A DNA stretch of 64,000 nucleotides, from NCBI RefSeq assembly GCF_001443045.1, contig NZ_LKPJ01000025.1:25555-89554 (forward strand), in the 5' to 3' direction. Under the pieces are notes generated by a model. The model did not search any database. It was not told the origin of the DNA and saw only the letters and a list, made by a program, of their open reading frames with translations. Positions 35,310 through 43,206 of the stretch are shown here, piece after piece. The translations under genes and the position numbers were made by a program. The number at the start of each line of letters is the position of its first letter. Position 1 is the stretch's first letter. The DNA comes from Burkholderia ambifaria (GTDB lineage: Bacteria; Pseudomonadota; Gammaproteobacteria; Burkholderiales; Burkholderiaceae).

Positions 35310-35489
35310 GCGACTCGCACAGGCATTCCGCACAAGACACGAACGCGCGGCGCCGGCAGGCGGCGGTGAGGTCAGCGGCGCGCCCGTGCGCTCAAGCCAA
35401 TCCGACGACGCACCCGGCACGCGAAAACCGGGCGCGGGCGTTCGGCAGCCCGCGACGAATCGGGGATCAAGGCTCAACCGGCCGAGCCG

Positions 35490-36200
35490 CTACGCGATCG
35501 CCCCGCCACCGTCGACCAGCACCGTCGAACCGGTCGCGTACGGGGTCGACGCAAGGTAGAGCACGGCATTCGCAACGTCCTCGGGTTGCCCGACACGGCC
35601 GGCCGGCAATCGCGCCGCAGCGCCTTCGTACATCCCGTCGCGCGATTCCGCATCGAGCTTCGACCAGAGCGGCGTCGCGATCAAGCCCGGGGATACCGTA
35701 TTCACGCGCACGGGCGACAATTCGAGCGCAAGCCCTCGCGCCAGCGATTCGAGCGCCGCGTTGATCGCACCTTGCAAGACCGAAGTCTTGCTCGGCCGCA
35801 CGCTCAGGAAGCCCGACACGAATGTCAGCGAACCGCCTTGCCGAATGCGTACGGCCCGTGCGACGCGATAGGCTCCCCAGAACTTGCTGTCCATCGCCGC
35901 GTAGGCGCCGGCGAGTTCCAGACCGCGCACCGGCCCCGTGGGTGTTTGCGCGGCCGACACGACAACGTGGTCGAATTCGCCTGCCGAATCAAGAAACGCA
36001 CGCACGCTTGCGTCGTCGGTAATGTCCGTCACGCCGGTTCGCACGCCATACCCAATCCTGTCTGCGCTTGCCGCCAGCTTGGCCGCGTCGCGCGATGCGA
36101 TCATCACGCTCGCCCCGCACTCCGCAAATGCACGCGCGGTCGCTTCACCGATCCCGGAGCTTCCACCGACCACCAACACCTTTTTATCCTTGAGTTTCAT
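35490..36200 (-). CDS. Atypical SDR lacking the catalytic Tyr-x3-Lys
   Basis: A 236-residue Rossmann-fold SDR with VVGGSSGIGEATARAF and DNA-binding-like VNTVSPGLI as expected. Where YxxxK should lie, the sequence reads SVLQGAINAALESLARG, with neither Tyr nor Lys. This loss is shared by a known group of small bacterial SDRs, so it is probably not a pseudogene; the reaction may be non-redox or use other residues. GGAGG lies about ten bases before ATG 36200. It stands alone, with a 180-base convergent gap to the LysR gene. Confidence 0.82.
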   Translation of the reverse strand: MKLKDKKVLVVGGSSGIGEATARAFAECGASVMIASRDAAKLAASADRIGYGVRTGVTDITDDASVRAFLDSAGEFDHVVVSAAQTPTGPVRGLELAGAYAAMDSKFWGAYRVARAVRIRQGGSLTFVSGFLSVRPSKTSVLQGAINAALESLARGLALELSPVRVNTVSPGLIATPLWSKLDAESRDGMYEGAAARLPAGRVGQPEDVANAVLYLASTPYATGSTVLVDGGGAIA

Positions 36201-36330
36201 CGCTCGTTTCCTCCGTTAAAAAGCGTCTTCCCGTACGCGAGGCAGTGCCCGCAAACCGGGTGCATGACGTCGCGTCCGGCGAGCGTGGCGGCCGTATCGC
36301 GAACGGGTGACATACGCCCGACACACCGAC

Positions 36331-36735
36331 TCACTCGTTCGGAATCCCGGATTGACCATGGGTTGCCAGCGTCGTGACGAATTCGACGCATACGCCCGGC
36401 GCAATGGACACCAACAGCTGACGTTCGTTGGACAACGGTACGTCACTCAATGTGTAATCGATCCGCCTGCGGGTCAGCCGCTCGATCAACGTCTCCCATT
36501 CGCGGTGTGCGTCGAGGCGCAGCGCAATGTGATCGATACGCGGTGCGCTACGGCCGTTCTGCGCAGGCAGCGTTGCGCGCGTAACGTGAATCATCGGGCG
36601 GCTATCGAGGTACAACCAATAGCCATCCACGCTGAACGGCGGTCGAGGCCCGGTGTCGAGGCCGACGACCTCGTCGAAAAAGCGGCGGGTGCCGTCAATG
36701 TCGTCCGTGACGATGGTGACGTGGTCGAAATGCAT
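36331..36735 (-). CDS. VOC-superfamily (glyoxalase/dioxygenase-fold) protein
   Basis: A 134-residue single-module VOC protein: MHFDHVTIVTDDIDGTRRFF at the start, IDHIALRLD in the middle and VCVEFVTT near the end. His4, His of IDHIA and the late Glu are the usual metal ligands. Substrate unknown; relatives include glyoxalase, fosfomycin and bleomycin resistance proteins. A promoter element shared with the MFS gene lies 55-90 bases upstream. Confidence 0.82.
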   Translation of the reverse strand: MHFDHVTIVTDDIDGTRRFFDEVVGLDTGPRPPFSVDGYWLYLDSRPMIHVTRATLPAQNGRSAPRIDHIALRLDAHREWETLIERLTRRRIDYTLSDVPLSNERQLLVSIAPGVCVEFVTTLATHGQSGIPNE

Positions 36736-36789
36736 GATTCATGTCAATGCGAGAGAGTCATGCCGCATTGTGTTGCATGTCGGTCGGTC

Positions 36790-36824
36790 TTGATAATTGG
36801 CTTCGTGATTGAATGATTTTCAAT
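36790..36824. promoter_or_regulatory. LysR-type promoter element, copy 2
   Basis: TTGATAATTGGC (36790-36801) is followed by ATTGAA-N5-TTCAAT (36808-36824). The match to 31085-31119, including the 19-base offset, implies one regulator for both. It lies between the VOC gene (leftward) and the broken aldo-keto reductase (rightward). Confidence 0.55.
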
Positions 36825-36895
36825 GACGACGAGAAGACGAGCGCTGCACGTTTCAGCCGTTCCGCCTGACGTGTCCATGTACTGCTGCGCCGTGA

Positions 36896-37858
36896 AGGCT
36901 GGCAGTTGGGCCGGAATCAGGCGTACCGGCGGCATCGCGAAGAGCAGTTGCAGCGTCGCTCGAAGTTGGCGTCAACTTCATCGATACGGCGGATGTGTAT
37001 TCGTCCGGCGCGTCCGAGCAGCGGCTCGGTCAGGCGCTAAAGAATCTCGGCGTCGCGCGCAAGGACGTCGTGATCGCCACCAAGGTCAGCAGCCCGATGG
37101 GCCCCGGCCCCAACGACCGTGGCGCATCGCGCGGGCGCATCATGGACAGCTTGCAGGCCAGCCTCGACCGGCTCCAGCTCGATCACATCGACCTGTACCA
37201 GATTCACGCGAACGACAGCGTGACCCCGATCGACGAAACCCTGCGCGCACTCGACGACCTGATCCGGCAAGTGCTGGTGCGCTATGTCGGCGTGTCGAAC
37301 TGGGCCGCCTGGAAAATCGCCAAAGCGCTCGGCCTGAGCGACGCGAAAGGCTACGCGCGCTTCGCCACGCGGCAAGCCTATTACTCGATTGCCGGCCGCG
37401 ACGTGGAGCGCGAACTGGTGCCGATGCTGAACGAGGAAAAACTCGGTCTGCTGGTCTGGTCGCCGCTGGCCGGCGGCCTGCTGTCCGGGAAGTTCGGTCC
37501 GGGCACGCAGGCCACCGAAGGGCCGCGCCGCGTCGGCTTCGATTTTCCCCCTGTCGACCGCGACCGTACATGGGCGTGCGTCGCCGTCATGCGCGACATC
37601 GCCGCCGCGCATGCGGTGTCGGTTGCGCGGGTCGCGCTGGCGTGGGTCTTAGCGAAGACGCATGTGACGAGTGTGATCGTCGGCGCGAAGAACGTCGCGC
37701 AGCTCGAAGACAATCTCGCCGCAGTCGACCTGACGCTTTCGCCGGAACAGATCGCCCGGCTCGATGAAGTGAGTGTCTTGCCGGCCGAATATCCGGGCTG
37801 GATGGTCGCGATGCAGGGAGCGGTGCGTGTGCCACAACCATTCAAACCGAAGGATTGA
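36896..37858 (+). pseudogene. Aldo/keto reductase with degraded N-terminus
   Basis: From about 36940 the frame is a good AKR: AASLEVGVNFIDTADVYSSG (catalytic Asp and Tyr), VVIATKVSSPMG, LDHIDLYQIH, VGVSNWAAWKIAKALG, ending VPQPFKPKD. Upstream the usual first beta-hairpin and GLGTM segment are missing. The frame is closed by TGA 36893-36895, and fragments of the lost start appear in another frame (RRALHVSAVP near 36840), so at least one frameshift or deletion has occurred. Initiation at GTG 36995 would drop the catalytic Asp. Probably inactive. Confidence 0.75.
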
Positions 37859-38050
37859 TACGTTACGCCGCTGACCGCGGTTGTCCCGCTTAGGCATTTT
37901 TGCGTCCACAACCTTTTTTGCGTGGCGATCGCGTTTAGTTAATGGAGGAGAATAGCGGATGGTCAACCACGTCGGTCTCCAACTCTCAACGGTCACGATT
38001 TAGTTGTGTGAGCGACCCGGACAACCTGCCCCGATCTGCGCGGAAATGAA

Positions 38051-38078
38051 GGCCCGGATAGCTCTGACTATCCGGCCC
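38051..38078. terminator. Hairpin in the 37859-38249 intergenic gap
   Basis: GGCCCGGATAG and CTATCCGGCCC form a near-perfect stem around CTCTGA. It could end transcription from either side. The gap also holds a 14-codon frame at 37960 (MVNHVGLQLSTVTI) behind a strong GGAGGAG. Such a short frame may be a leader peptide or a relic. No recognised gene lies in the gap. Confidence 0.45.
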
Positions 38079-38249
38079 TTCGATTGCTGACCTCTGCTGT
38101 CGGTCTTATGGCCCCCCCGGAAGCACTAGTTTGGCCAGCCAGACAGCAAGTCATTGATTTAACGTCAATATTTTTTGGGGGCAGGTCGCAAGGCCGCGCG
38201 TAGTCTCGATCGTTCTAACCGGAAATTTGCGCGGAAAACAAAGTCACCC

Positions 38250-38819
38250 CTAATGCGCAGTGCGCCGCAACATCGTCGTGTCGTAACCGAGCGTCCGAAC
38301 CCGTTCGACAAGCGCCGCGGCCTGTTCAGCGGAGGGCTTCGCATCGCGCGTCAGGATCCACAGGAACCGACCCGACGGTTCACCGACGATCGACCATGAG
38401 TAGTCGTCGGCGCGATCGAGCACCCAGTAATCGCCGAAGAAGAACGGCCCGAAGAACGACACTTTCAGCTTTGCGCCGCCGCTGTCGGCCACGATCTTTG
38501 CGCGCCCGTCGGAGCTTCGCGCGCGGCCGTCCGGCCCGCCTTCGTGGCAGGTATTGCGCACGCCGATGAGACCGTCTTCCCGCTTCGCATACTCGGCCGT
38601 CACGCCGTCGCATCCGCGCTCGAAGCGGTTTTCATACCGCGCGAACTCGTACCATCTGCCGACGTAGCGATCGAGATCGACGGATTTCGCGGGTTGCGGA
38701 ACGTGTGCATTCCCGCTGGGCCCGCCGGCGAGGCCTGCACATCCCGCCAGCACCAGGGCGGCGCCCGCCACGATCACTCCCGCCGCCCACACCGGTCGGC
38801 CAACGATACTTCGCTTCAT
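38250..38819 (-). CDS. Lipocalin lipoprotein (Blc-like), copy 1
   Basis: A 189-residue outer-membrane lipocalin. The lipobox is LVLAGCAG (Cys near residue 27). The lipocalin GxW motif is YVGRWYEFARYENRFERGC, and WVLDRADDYSWSIVGEPSG and LWILTRD follow the Blc pattern. Such proteins bind lysophospholipids and oxidised fatty acids. ATG 38819 is used. It is divergent from the ECF sigma factor and marks the left edge of the light and oxidative-stress island; a second lipocalin lies at 42494. Confidence 0.9.
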   Translation of the reverse strand: MKRSIVGRPVWAAGVIVAGAALVLAGCAGLAGGPSGNAHVPQPAKSVDLDRYVGRWYEFARYENRFERGCDGVTAEYAKREDGLIGVRNTCHEGGPDGRARSSDGRAKIVADSGGAKLKVSFFGPFFFGDYWVLDRADDYSWSIVGEPSGRFLWILTRDAKPSAEQAAALVERVRTLGYDTTMLRRTAH

Positions 38820-38955
38820 TGAATGACTCTCCAGACACGAAACCCGCTCATTGTGCACGCAACCGACGGTAGTCGGCCGCATTCGCCGCACGTTGCCGCT
38901 ACCTGCATCCGCGCGGACGCGTCGCTCGTATCTGGCTGAAGAGATCACAGCGGGC

Positions 38956-38970
38956 GTTGTGCTGCACAAC
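38956..38970. promoter_or_regulatory. Perfect palindrome between lipocalin and sigma-factor genes
   Basis: GTTGTGC-T-GCACAAC is a 15-base perfect inverted repeat 100 bases before the sigma-factor start and 137 before the lipocalin start. It is a good candidate operator for a dimeric regulator of this divergent pair. The binding protein is unknown. Confidence 0.5.
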
Positions 38971-39069
38971 GTGCAGCGGGCGCGCCACCGATCGTTCGAT
39001 CACATGCATCCGAGAGTGCTATATTTCGTTCGATATTCACATCATGGCGGTACGCGCCATCCACTTCGC

Positions 39070-39681
39070 ATGAGCGACACGCCAGGCGGTGCCAGCGGCT
39101 TCGATCAGACAGCCCCTTCGCGCGATGCCGATGCGGATGTCGCGCGCCGCGAACATCTGAACCGGGTGATGCTTCAGGCAGCAACCGGCGACCAGACGGC
39201 TTTCGCGGAGTTGTACCGGCTGACCGCGTCGCGGGTGTTCGGGATAATCGTGCGCATGCTTCACGATCATGGGGAAGCCGAGGATCTCCTCCAGGAGGTC
39301 TACACGACCGCATGGCGACGCATCGACGCGTTCGACCCGGCGCGCGGCGGCGCGATGACGTGGCTAATCACGCTGGCGCGCAACAAGACGATCGACCGCT
39401 TGCGGCAGCATCGCGACGCGCAACTCGACGACGAACAGGCGCTGGAGCTTCCCGCCGAAGATCCGACGCCCGCCGCGCTGGCGGAGGCCTCGCAGGAGCG
39501 CCTGCGCCTCGAGCGATGCCTCGCGCAACTCGATCCGCAGCAGGGCCGCGCGGTGCGCGAGGCCTTCTTCAGCGGCGCGACCTACAGTGAGCTGGCAGCG
39601 CGACTGCGTGTGCCGCTCGGAACCATGAAGAGCTGGATCCGGCGCAGCCTGATGCAGCTGAAGGTGTGCCTGGAGCAATGA
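39070..39681 (+). CDS. ECF RNA polymerase sigma factor (with anti-sigma partner)
   Basis: A 203-residue ECF sigma factor. Region 2 reads FAELYRLTASRVFGIIVRML, HGEAEDLLQEVYTTAWRRID and MTWLITLARNKTIDRLRQHR. Region 4 reads YSELAARLRVPLGTMKSWIRRSLMQL. Its stop overlaps the anti-sigma start as ATGA. It resembles SigK-type ECFs that drive photo-oxidative stress genes in proteobacteria. Likely targets are the downstream lipid-modification genes, which is inference. The frame is open further upstream, but ATG 39070 fits the family. Confidence 0.9.
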   Translation: MSDTPGGASGFDQTAPSRDADADVARREHLNRVMLQAATGDQTAFAELYRLTASRVFGIIVRMLHDHGEAEDLLQEVYTTAWRRIDAFDPARGGAMTWLITLARNKTIDRLRQHRDAQLDDEQALELPAEDPTPAALAEASQERLRLERCLAQLDPQQGRAVREAFFSGATYSELAARLRVPLGTMKSWIRRSLMQLKVCLEQ

Positions 39682-40412
39682 ATACGCCGGCCGATCACAA
39701 TCCCGAATTGCGCTGCGCAGAATACGCGCTCGGCGTGCTCGACGCAGACGCGCGCCGCGAGCTGGAGCAGGCCGCCGCTCGCGACCCGGCGTTGCAAGCC
39801 GCGCTCGAGCGCTGGCAGCGCCACCTCGCCCCGCTCGCGGGCGACGTCACGCCCGTCGACCCGCCCGCGCGAACCTGGACGAGGATCCAGCACCAACTGG
39901 GCTTCATCCCGCCGCCGCGCCCACGCAGCGCTGCGCCATCCGACGGATGGTGGAACAGCCTGCGACTGTGGCGCTGGGTCGGCATGGGCGCGAGCGTGGC
40001 GGCGCTCGGACTGCTCACGGTCAACGTGATCCGGGTGGGCGAAGCGCCGCCGCACCCCGCTGCCGAAGACAGCCACTACATGGCGGCCACGCTGGCACAA
40101 GCGGATGGCGTCGCACGGTGGACCGCCACGGTCGACTTGCAGCGTGCCCGGATGGTCGTGGTGCCCGCGAACACGCCACCGATCGCCGCGGACCGCTCGA
40201 CGGAGCTCTGGCTGATTCCGCCAAATGCGAAGCCGATCTCGCTCGGCGTATTCGCGTCGAACGCACCGGCGTCGATGACGCTGCCGCAAGCGATCGTCGC
40301 GCGACTCGATGCACGCGCGGTGCTCGCCGTATCGCTCGAGCCTCGCGGCGGCTCGCCGAGCGGCCAACCCACCGGGCCGGTGCTCGCCACCGGCGCGATG
40401 CACACCACTTGA
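39678..40412 (+). CDS. Anti-sigma factor, RskA/anti-sigma-K type
   Basis: A 244-residue membrane protein. The cytoplasmic N-domain begins LRCAEYALGVLDADARRELE and would clamp the sigma factor. One transmembrane helix lies at about 98-118. The periplasmic RskA domain carries VVVPANTPP and TELWLIP blocks. The zinc motif HxxxCxxC of ChrR-type anti-sigmas is absent, so the trigger is probably proteolysis or an envelope signal rather than a Zn-based singlet-oxygen sensor. It overlaps the sigma gene by four bases. Confidence 0.88.
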   Translation: MNTPADHNPELRCAEYALGVLDADARRELEQAAARDPALQAALERWQRHLAPLAGDVTPVDPPARTWTRIQHQLGFIPPPRPRSAAPSDGWWNSLRLWRWVGMGASVAALGLLTVNVIRVGEAPPHPAAEDSHYMAATLAQADGVARWTATVDLQRARMVVVPANTPPIAADRSTELWLIPPNAKPISLGVFASNAPASMTLPQAIVARLDARAVLAVSLEPRGGSPSGQPTGPVLATGAMHTT

Positions 40413-40566
40413 CGCGCGCAACGCGCGCTCAACCCGCAAACGTAAAGGGAGGCGGCGTGCCGCCCGCTGCCGTCTCTCTCGACGAGATCGCGCATCTCGT
40501 CGCATCCGTCTGCATCCGATCGGTCGACCGCTCCGTATAGAGGGATATCGCGCCCTCGGAGCCCGT

Positions 40567-41400
40567 ATGCCCCCCGTCGTCGTTGCCCTCCTCGCCTTCG
40601 TCGGACTGATCCTGTCCTTCACGGCGGTATGGATTGCCCAATTGCATTCCCGGAACGCCGGGATGATCGATCCTGTCTGGGCCGCGACGCTCGGCGGCGT
40701 AGCCGTGTTCGTCGCCGTGCTGGCTACCGGCCCGGAATTGAATCGTGCGCTCGTCGCCGCCGGCGGCGGCATCTGGGGGCTGCGACTCGCGCGACACCTG
40801 TGGCGGCGCAATCGCGGGCAGCCGGAAGACCCGCGCTATCGACAGTTCCGCCTGCAGTGGGGCGACGCCGCGCCGCGCAACATGTTCTGGCTGTTCCAGT
40901 TGCAGGCGCTTATCTCGATGCTGCTGTCGATCGCGTTCTTCATCCCCGCATACAGCGCGGCAGCCCCGTCCCGGTTCGCGATCGCCGCGGCAGTAGCGAT
41001 CTGGATCGCCGCCGTCGCCGGAGAGACTGCGTCCGACCGGCAACTCAAGCGGTTTCTCGCGGATCCCGACCACGGCGGCCAGGTCTGTCGCGCCGGCTGG
41101 TGGCGCTATTCGCGGCACCCCAACTATTTTTTCGAGTGCGTGCACTGGCTCGCCTACACGGCGCTGGCGATTGGCATGCCGTGGGGCTGGCTGACGCTGT
41201 TCCCGCCACTCCTGATGGCATGGCTGCTGCTCAAGGTATCCGGCTTGCCGCTGCTCGAAGCGCGTCTGGTGCAAAGCCGGCCGGGCTACCGCGAGTACAT
41301 GCGCACGACCAGCGCCATCGTTCCGTGGCCTCCGAGGCCGGCGCCCGGCCCTTCCCCCACTCGATCCGATCACCCTGAAGACCGGAGTACGCGATCATGA
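40567..41400 (+). CDS. DUF1295 membrane protein (steroid-5-alpha-reductase-like fold)
   Basis: A 277-residue integral membrane protein with six or seven hydrophobic segments. The family signature RYSRHPNYFFECVHWLAY lies near residue 185; it is shared with isoprenylcysteine methyltransferases and steroid reductases and suggests a reductase or methyltransferase acting on lipids. A gap of 154 bases separates it from the anti-sigma gene, and it overlaps the next methyltransferase by four bases. Conserved with cfa/DUF1365 operons. Confidence 0.87.
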   Translation: MPPVVVALLAFVGLILSFTAVWIAQLHSRNAGMIDPVWAATLGGVAVFVAVLATGPELNRALVAAGGGIWGLRLARHLWRRNRGQPEDPRYRQFRLQWGDAAPRNMFWLFQLQALISMLLSIAFFIPAYSAAAPSRFAIAAAVAIWIAAVAGETASDRQLKRFLADPDHGGQVCRAGWWRYSRHPNYFFECVHWLAYTALAIGMPWGWLTLFPPLLMAWLLLKVSGLPLLEARLVQSRPGYREYMRTTSAIVPWPPRPAPGPSPTRSDHPEDRSTRS

Positions 41401-42497
41401 CCGCTACCACCTCGCAACCGTCGCCGGCCTCGGCGGCGGCACCCAACGACGCCTGGCTGATTCGCTGCTGCGAGCGCGGCTGGCTGCCGGACCGGCTGAT
41501 CCGGGCCGGCATGCGCTCGCTGATGCGGCAACGCCTGCGCGACGAACACGCGTATGACGGCGAACGGCGCGCGGCGGCCTACGACACGCTGGTGCGTGAA
41601 CTGGGCGCGAGCCCGATCGCAATCGAGACGCTCGCGGCGAACACGCAGCATTACGAAGTGCCCGGCAGCTTCTTCGAGGCCCATCTCGGCCCGCGGCTCA
41701 AATATTCGTGCGGCTATTACCCGCGTGGCGACGAAACGCTGTCGCAGGCAGAGGAGGCCATGCTGGCGTTGTACGCGCAGCGCGCCAGGCTGGAGGACGG
41801 CCAGCGCATTCTCGACCTCGGATGCGGCTGGGGTTCGCTGTCGCTCTGGCTCGCCGAACGATATCCGGCCGCGCAGATCGTCGGCCTGTCGAATTCGCAC
41901 GGTCAACGCCACTTCATCGAGCGATGCGCGGCGCAGCGCGGGCTGACGAATCTGCGAATCGTGACCGGCAACGTGGTGGAGTTCGACTTCGATCCCGCGG
42001 ACGCCGGTTTCGACCGCGTGCTCTCGATCGAGATGTTCGAACACATGAAGAACTACGGGCAACTGCTCGCCAAAATCGCGCGCTGGATGCACGACGACGG
42101 CAAGCTCTTCGTGCACATCTTCGCGCACAAGCTGCTCGCCTATCACTTCGCGGTGCACGACGACACCGACTGGATGTCGCGCTATTTCTTCACAGGCGGG
42201 ACGATGCCGTCGGCCGACCTGCTGCTGCGGTTCCAGGACGACGTGCGTATCGCCCGCCAATGGTGGCTCGACGGGACTCACTACGCCCGCACGGCCAATC
42301 AGTGGCTCGCGTCGCTCGATGCGGCGCGCCCCCGGGTCATGCCGATTTTCGAGACGGTCTACGGCGCCGACGCCCGCATCTGGTTCCAGCGCTGGCGGAT
42401 GTTCTACATGGCGGTCGCCGAGCTGTTCGGCTATGCCGACGGGCAGGAATGGGGCGTCGCCCACTATCTGTTCGACAAGCGCCGGGTTCTCGCATGA
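41397..42497 (+). CDS. CFA-synthase-family methyltransferase, coclaurine-N-methyltransferase-like
   Basis: A 366-residue SAM methyltransferase of the Mycolic_acid_cyclopropane_synthase family. Motif I is ILDLGCGWGSLSLWLAE. The preceding ANTQHYEVPGSFFE and LKYSCGYYP, with LSQAEEAML, resemble plant (S)-coclaurine N-methyltransferase more than bacterial Cfa. ATG 41397 overlaps DUF1295 as ATGA. It may methylate an unsaturated membrane lipid or an amine. In photo-oxidative regulons, similar enzymes take part in cyclopropane or furan fatty-acid synthesis (family knowledge; role here inferred). Confidence 0.87.
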   Translation: MTATTSQPSPASAAAPNDAWLIRCCERGWLPDRLIRAGMRSLMRQRLRDEHAYDGERRAAAYDTLVRELGASPIAIETLAANTQHYEVPGSFFEAHLGPRLKYSCGYYPRGDETLSQAEEAMLALYAQRARLEDGQRILDLGCGWGSLSLWLAERYPAAQIVGLSNSHGQRHFIERCAAQRGLTNLRIVTGNVVEFDFDPADAGFDRVLSIEMFEHMKNYGQLLAKIARWMHDDGKLFVHIFAHKLLAYHFAVHDDTDWMSRYFFTGGTMPSADLLLRFQDDVRIARQWWLDGTHYARTANQWLASLDAARPRVMPIFETVYGADARIWFQRWRMFYMAVAELFGYADGQEWGVAHYLFDKRRVLA

Positions 42498-43114
42498 CGG
42501 CCGCGATCGCGTACCGGGTTCTCCGCCGTGCCGCCGTCACGGTCGTGACGGCGCTCGCGATCGGGGCCGCCGGGTGCTCGGGCAGCCCGCCGAACCCGAA
42601 TCCGCGCGCCGCCGTTCCGCTGTCGACCGTACCCGTCGACCTGCCGCGCTACATGGGCCGCTGGTACGTGATCGCGAACATCCCGTATTTCGCGGAACGC
42701 CGCTTCGTCGGCAGCCGGGCCGAGTGGCGCCTGCGTGACGACGGCCGGATCGACGACGCATTCGTCGGCCGCAAAGGAGGCTTCGACCAGCCCGAGAAGC
42801 ACTATTGGTTCGTCGACGCCGTCAAGCCCGGCAGCGGCGGTGGCGAATGGCGCGTGCGGCTGTTCTGGCCGGTGTATGTCACGCAACTGACGCTCTACGT
42901 CGACCCCGACTACCGGTACACGATCCTCGGCTACCCGGGCAAGACGCTCGGCTGGATCTTCTCGCGCGAGCCGACGATGGACGAGGCCACCTATCGCTCG
43001 CTGCTCGCCCGGCTCGATGCGATGGGTTACGACACGTCGCGCTTCAGGCGGGTGCCGCAAACACAGGACCAGATCGGCAAGCCGGGCTTCGCGTCACCCG
43101 GCGATCGCGAATGA
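42494..43114 (+). CDS. Lipocalin lipoprotein (Blc-like), copy 2
   Basis: A 206-residue lipocalin. The lipobox is IGAAGCSG (Cys near 28), the GxW motif is YMGRWYVIANIPYFAERRF, and the C-terminal SLLARLDAMGYDTSRF is typical. It overlaps the methyltransferase gene by four bases, so it is translated with lipid-modifying enzymes and may carry modified or oxidised lipids across the periplasm. It is more distant from classical Blc than copy 1. Confidence 0.88.
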   Translation: MTAAIAYRVLRRAAVTVVTALAIGAAGCSGSPPNPNPRAAVPLSTVPVDLPRYMGRWYVIANIPYFAERRFVGSRAEWRLRDDGRIDDAFVGRKGGFDQPEKHYWFVDAVKPGSGGGEWRVRLFWPVYVTQLTLYVDPDYRYTILGYPGKTLGWIFSREPTMDEATYRSLLARLDAMGYDTSRFRRVPQTQDQIGKPGFASPGDRE

Positions 43115-43206
43115 CGGCAGCCCCTGCATCCGCCGCGTGCGGTGCGACGTATATGAGCACATGTGATTCCCGAACCTGCACTTGTGACTGACGGAGACCA
43201 TTCGCG

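Noticed and set aside
39582..40811. A 409-codon minus-strand frame across the sigma/anti-sigma genes
   Set aside because: Antisense to three genes with strong motifs; no motif of its own.
43157..43164. CACATGTG palindrome before the FAD-oxidoreductase gene
   Set aside because: Only eight bases and not repeated with fixed geometry; too common to call an operator.
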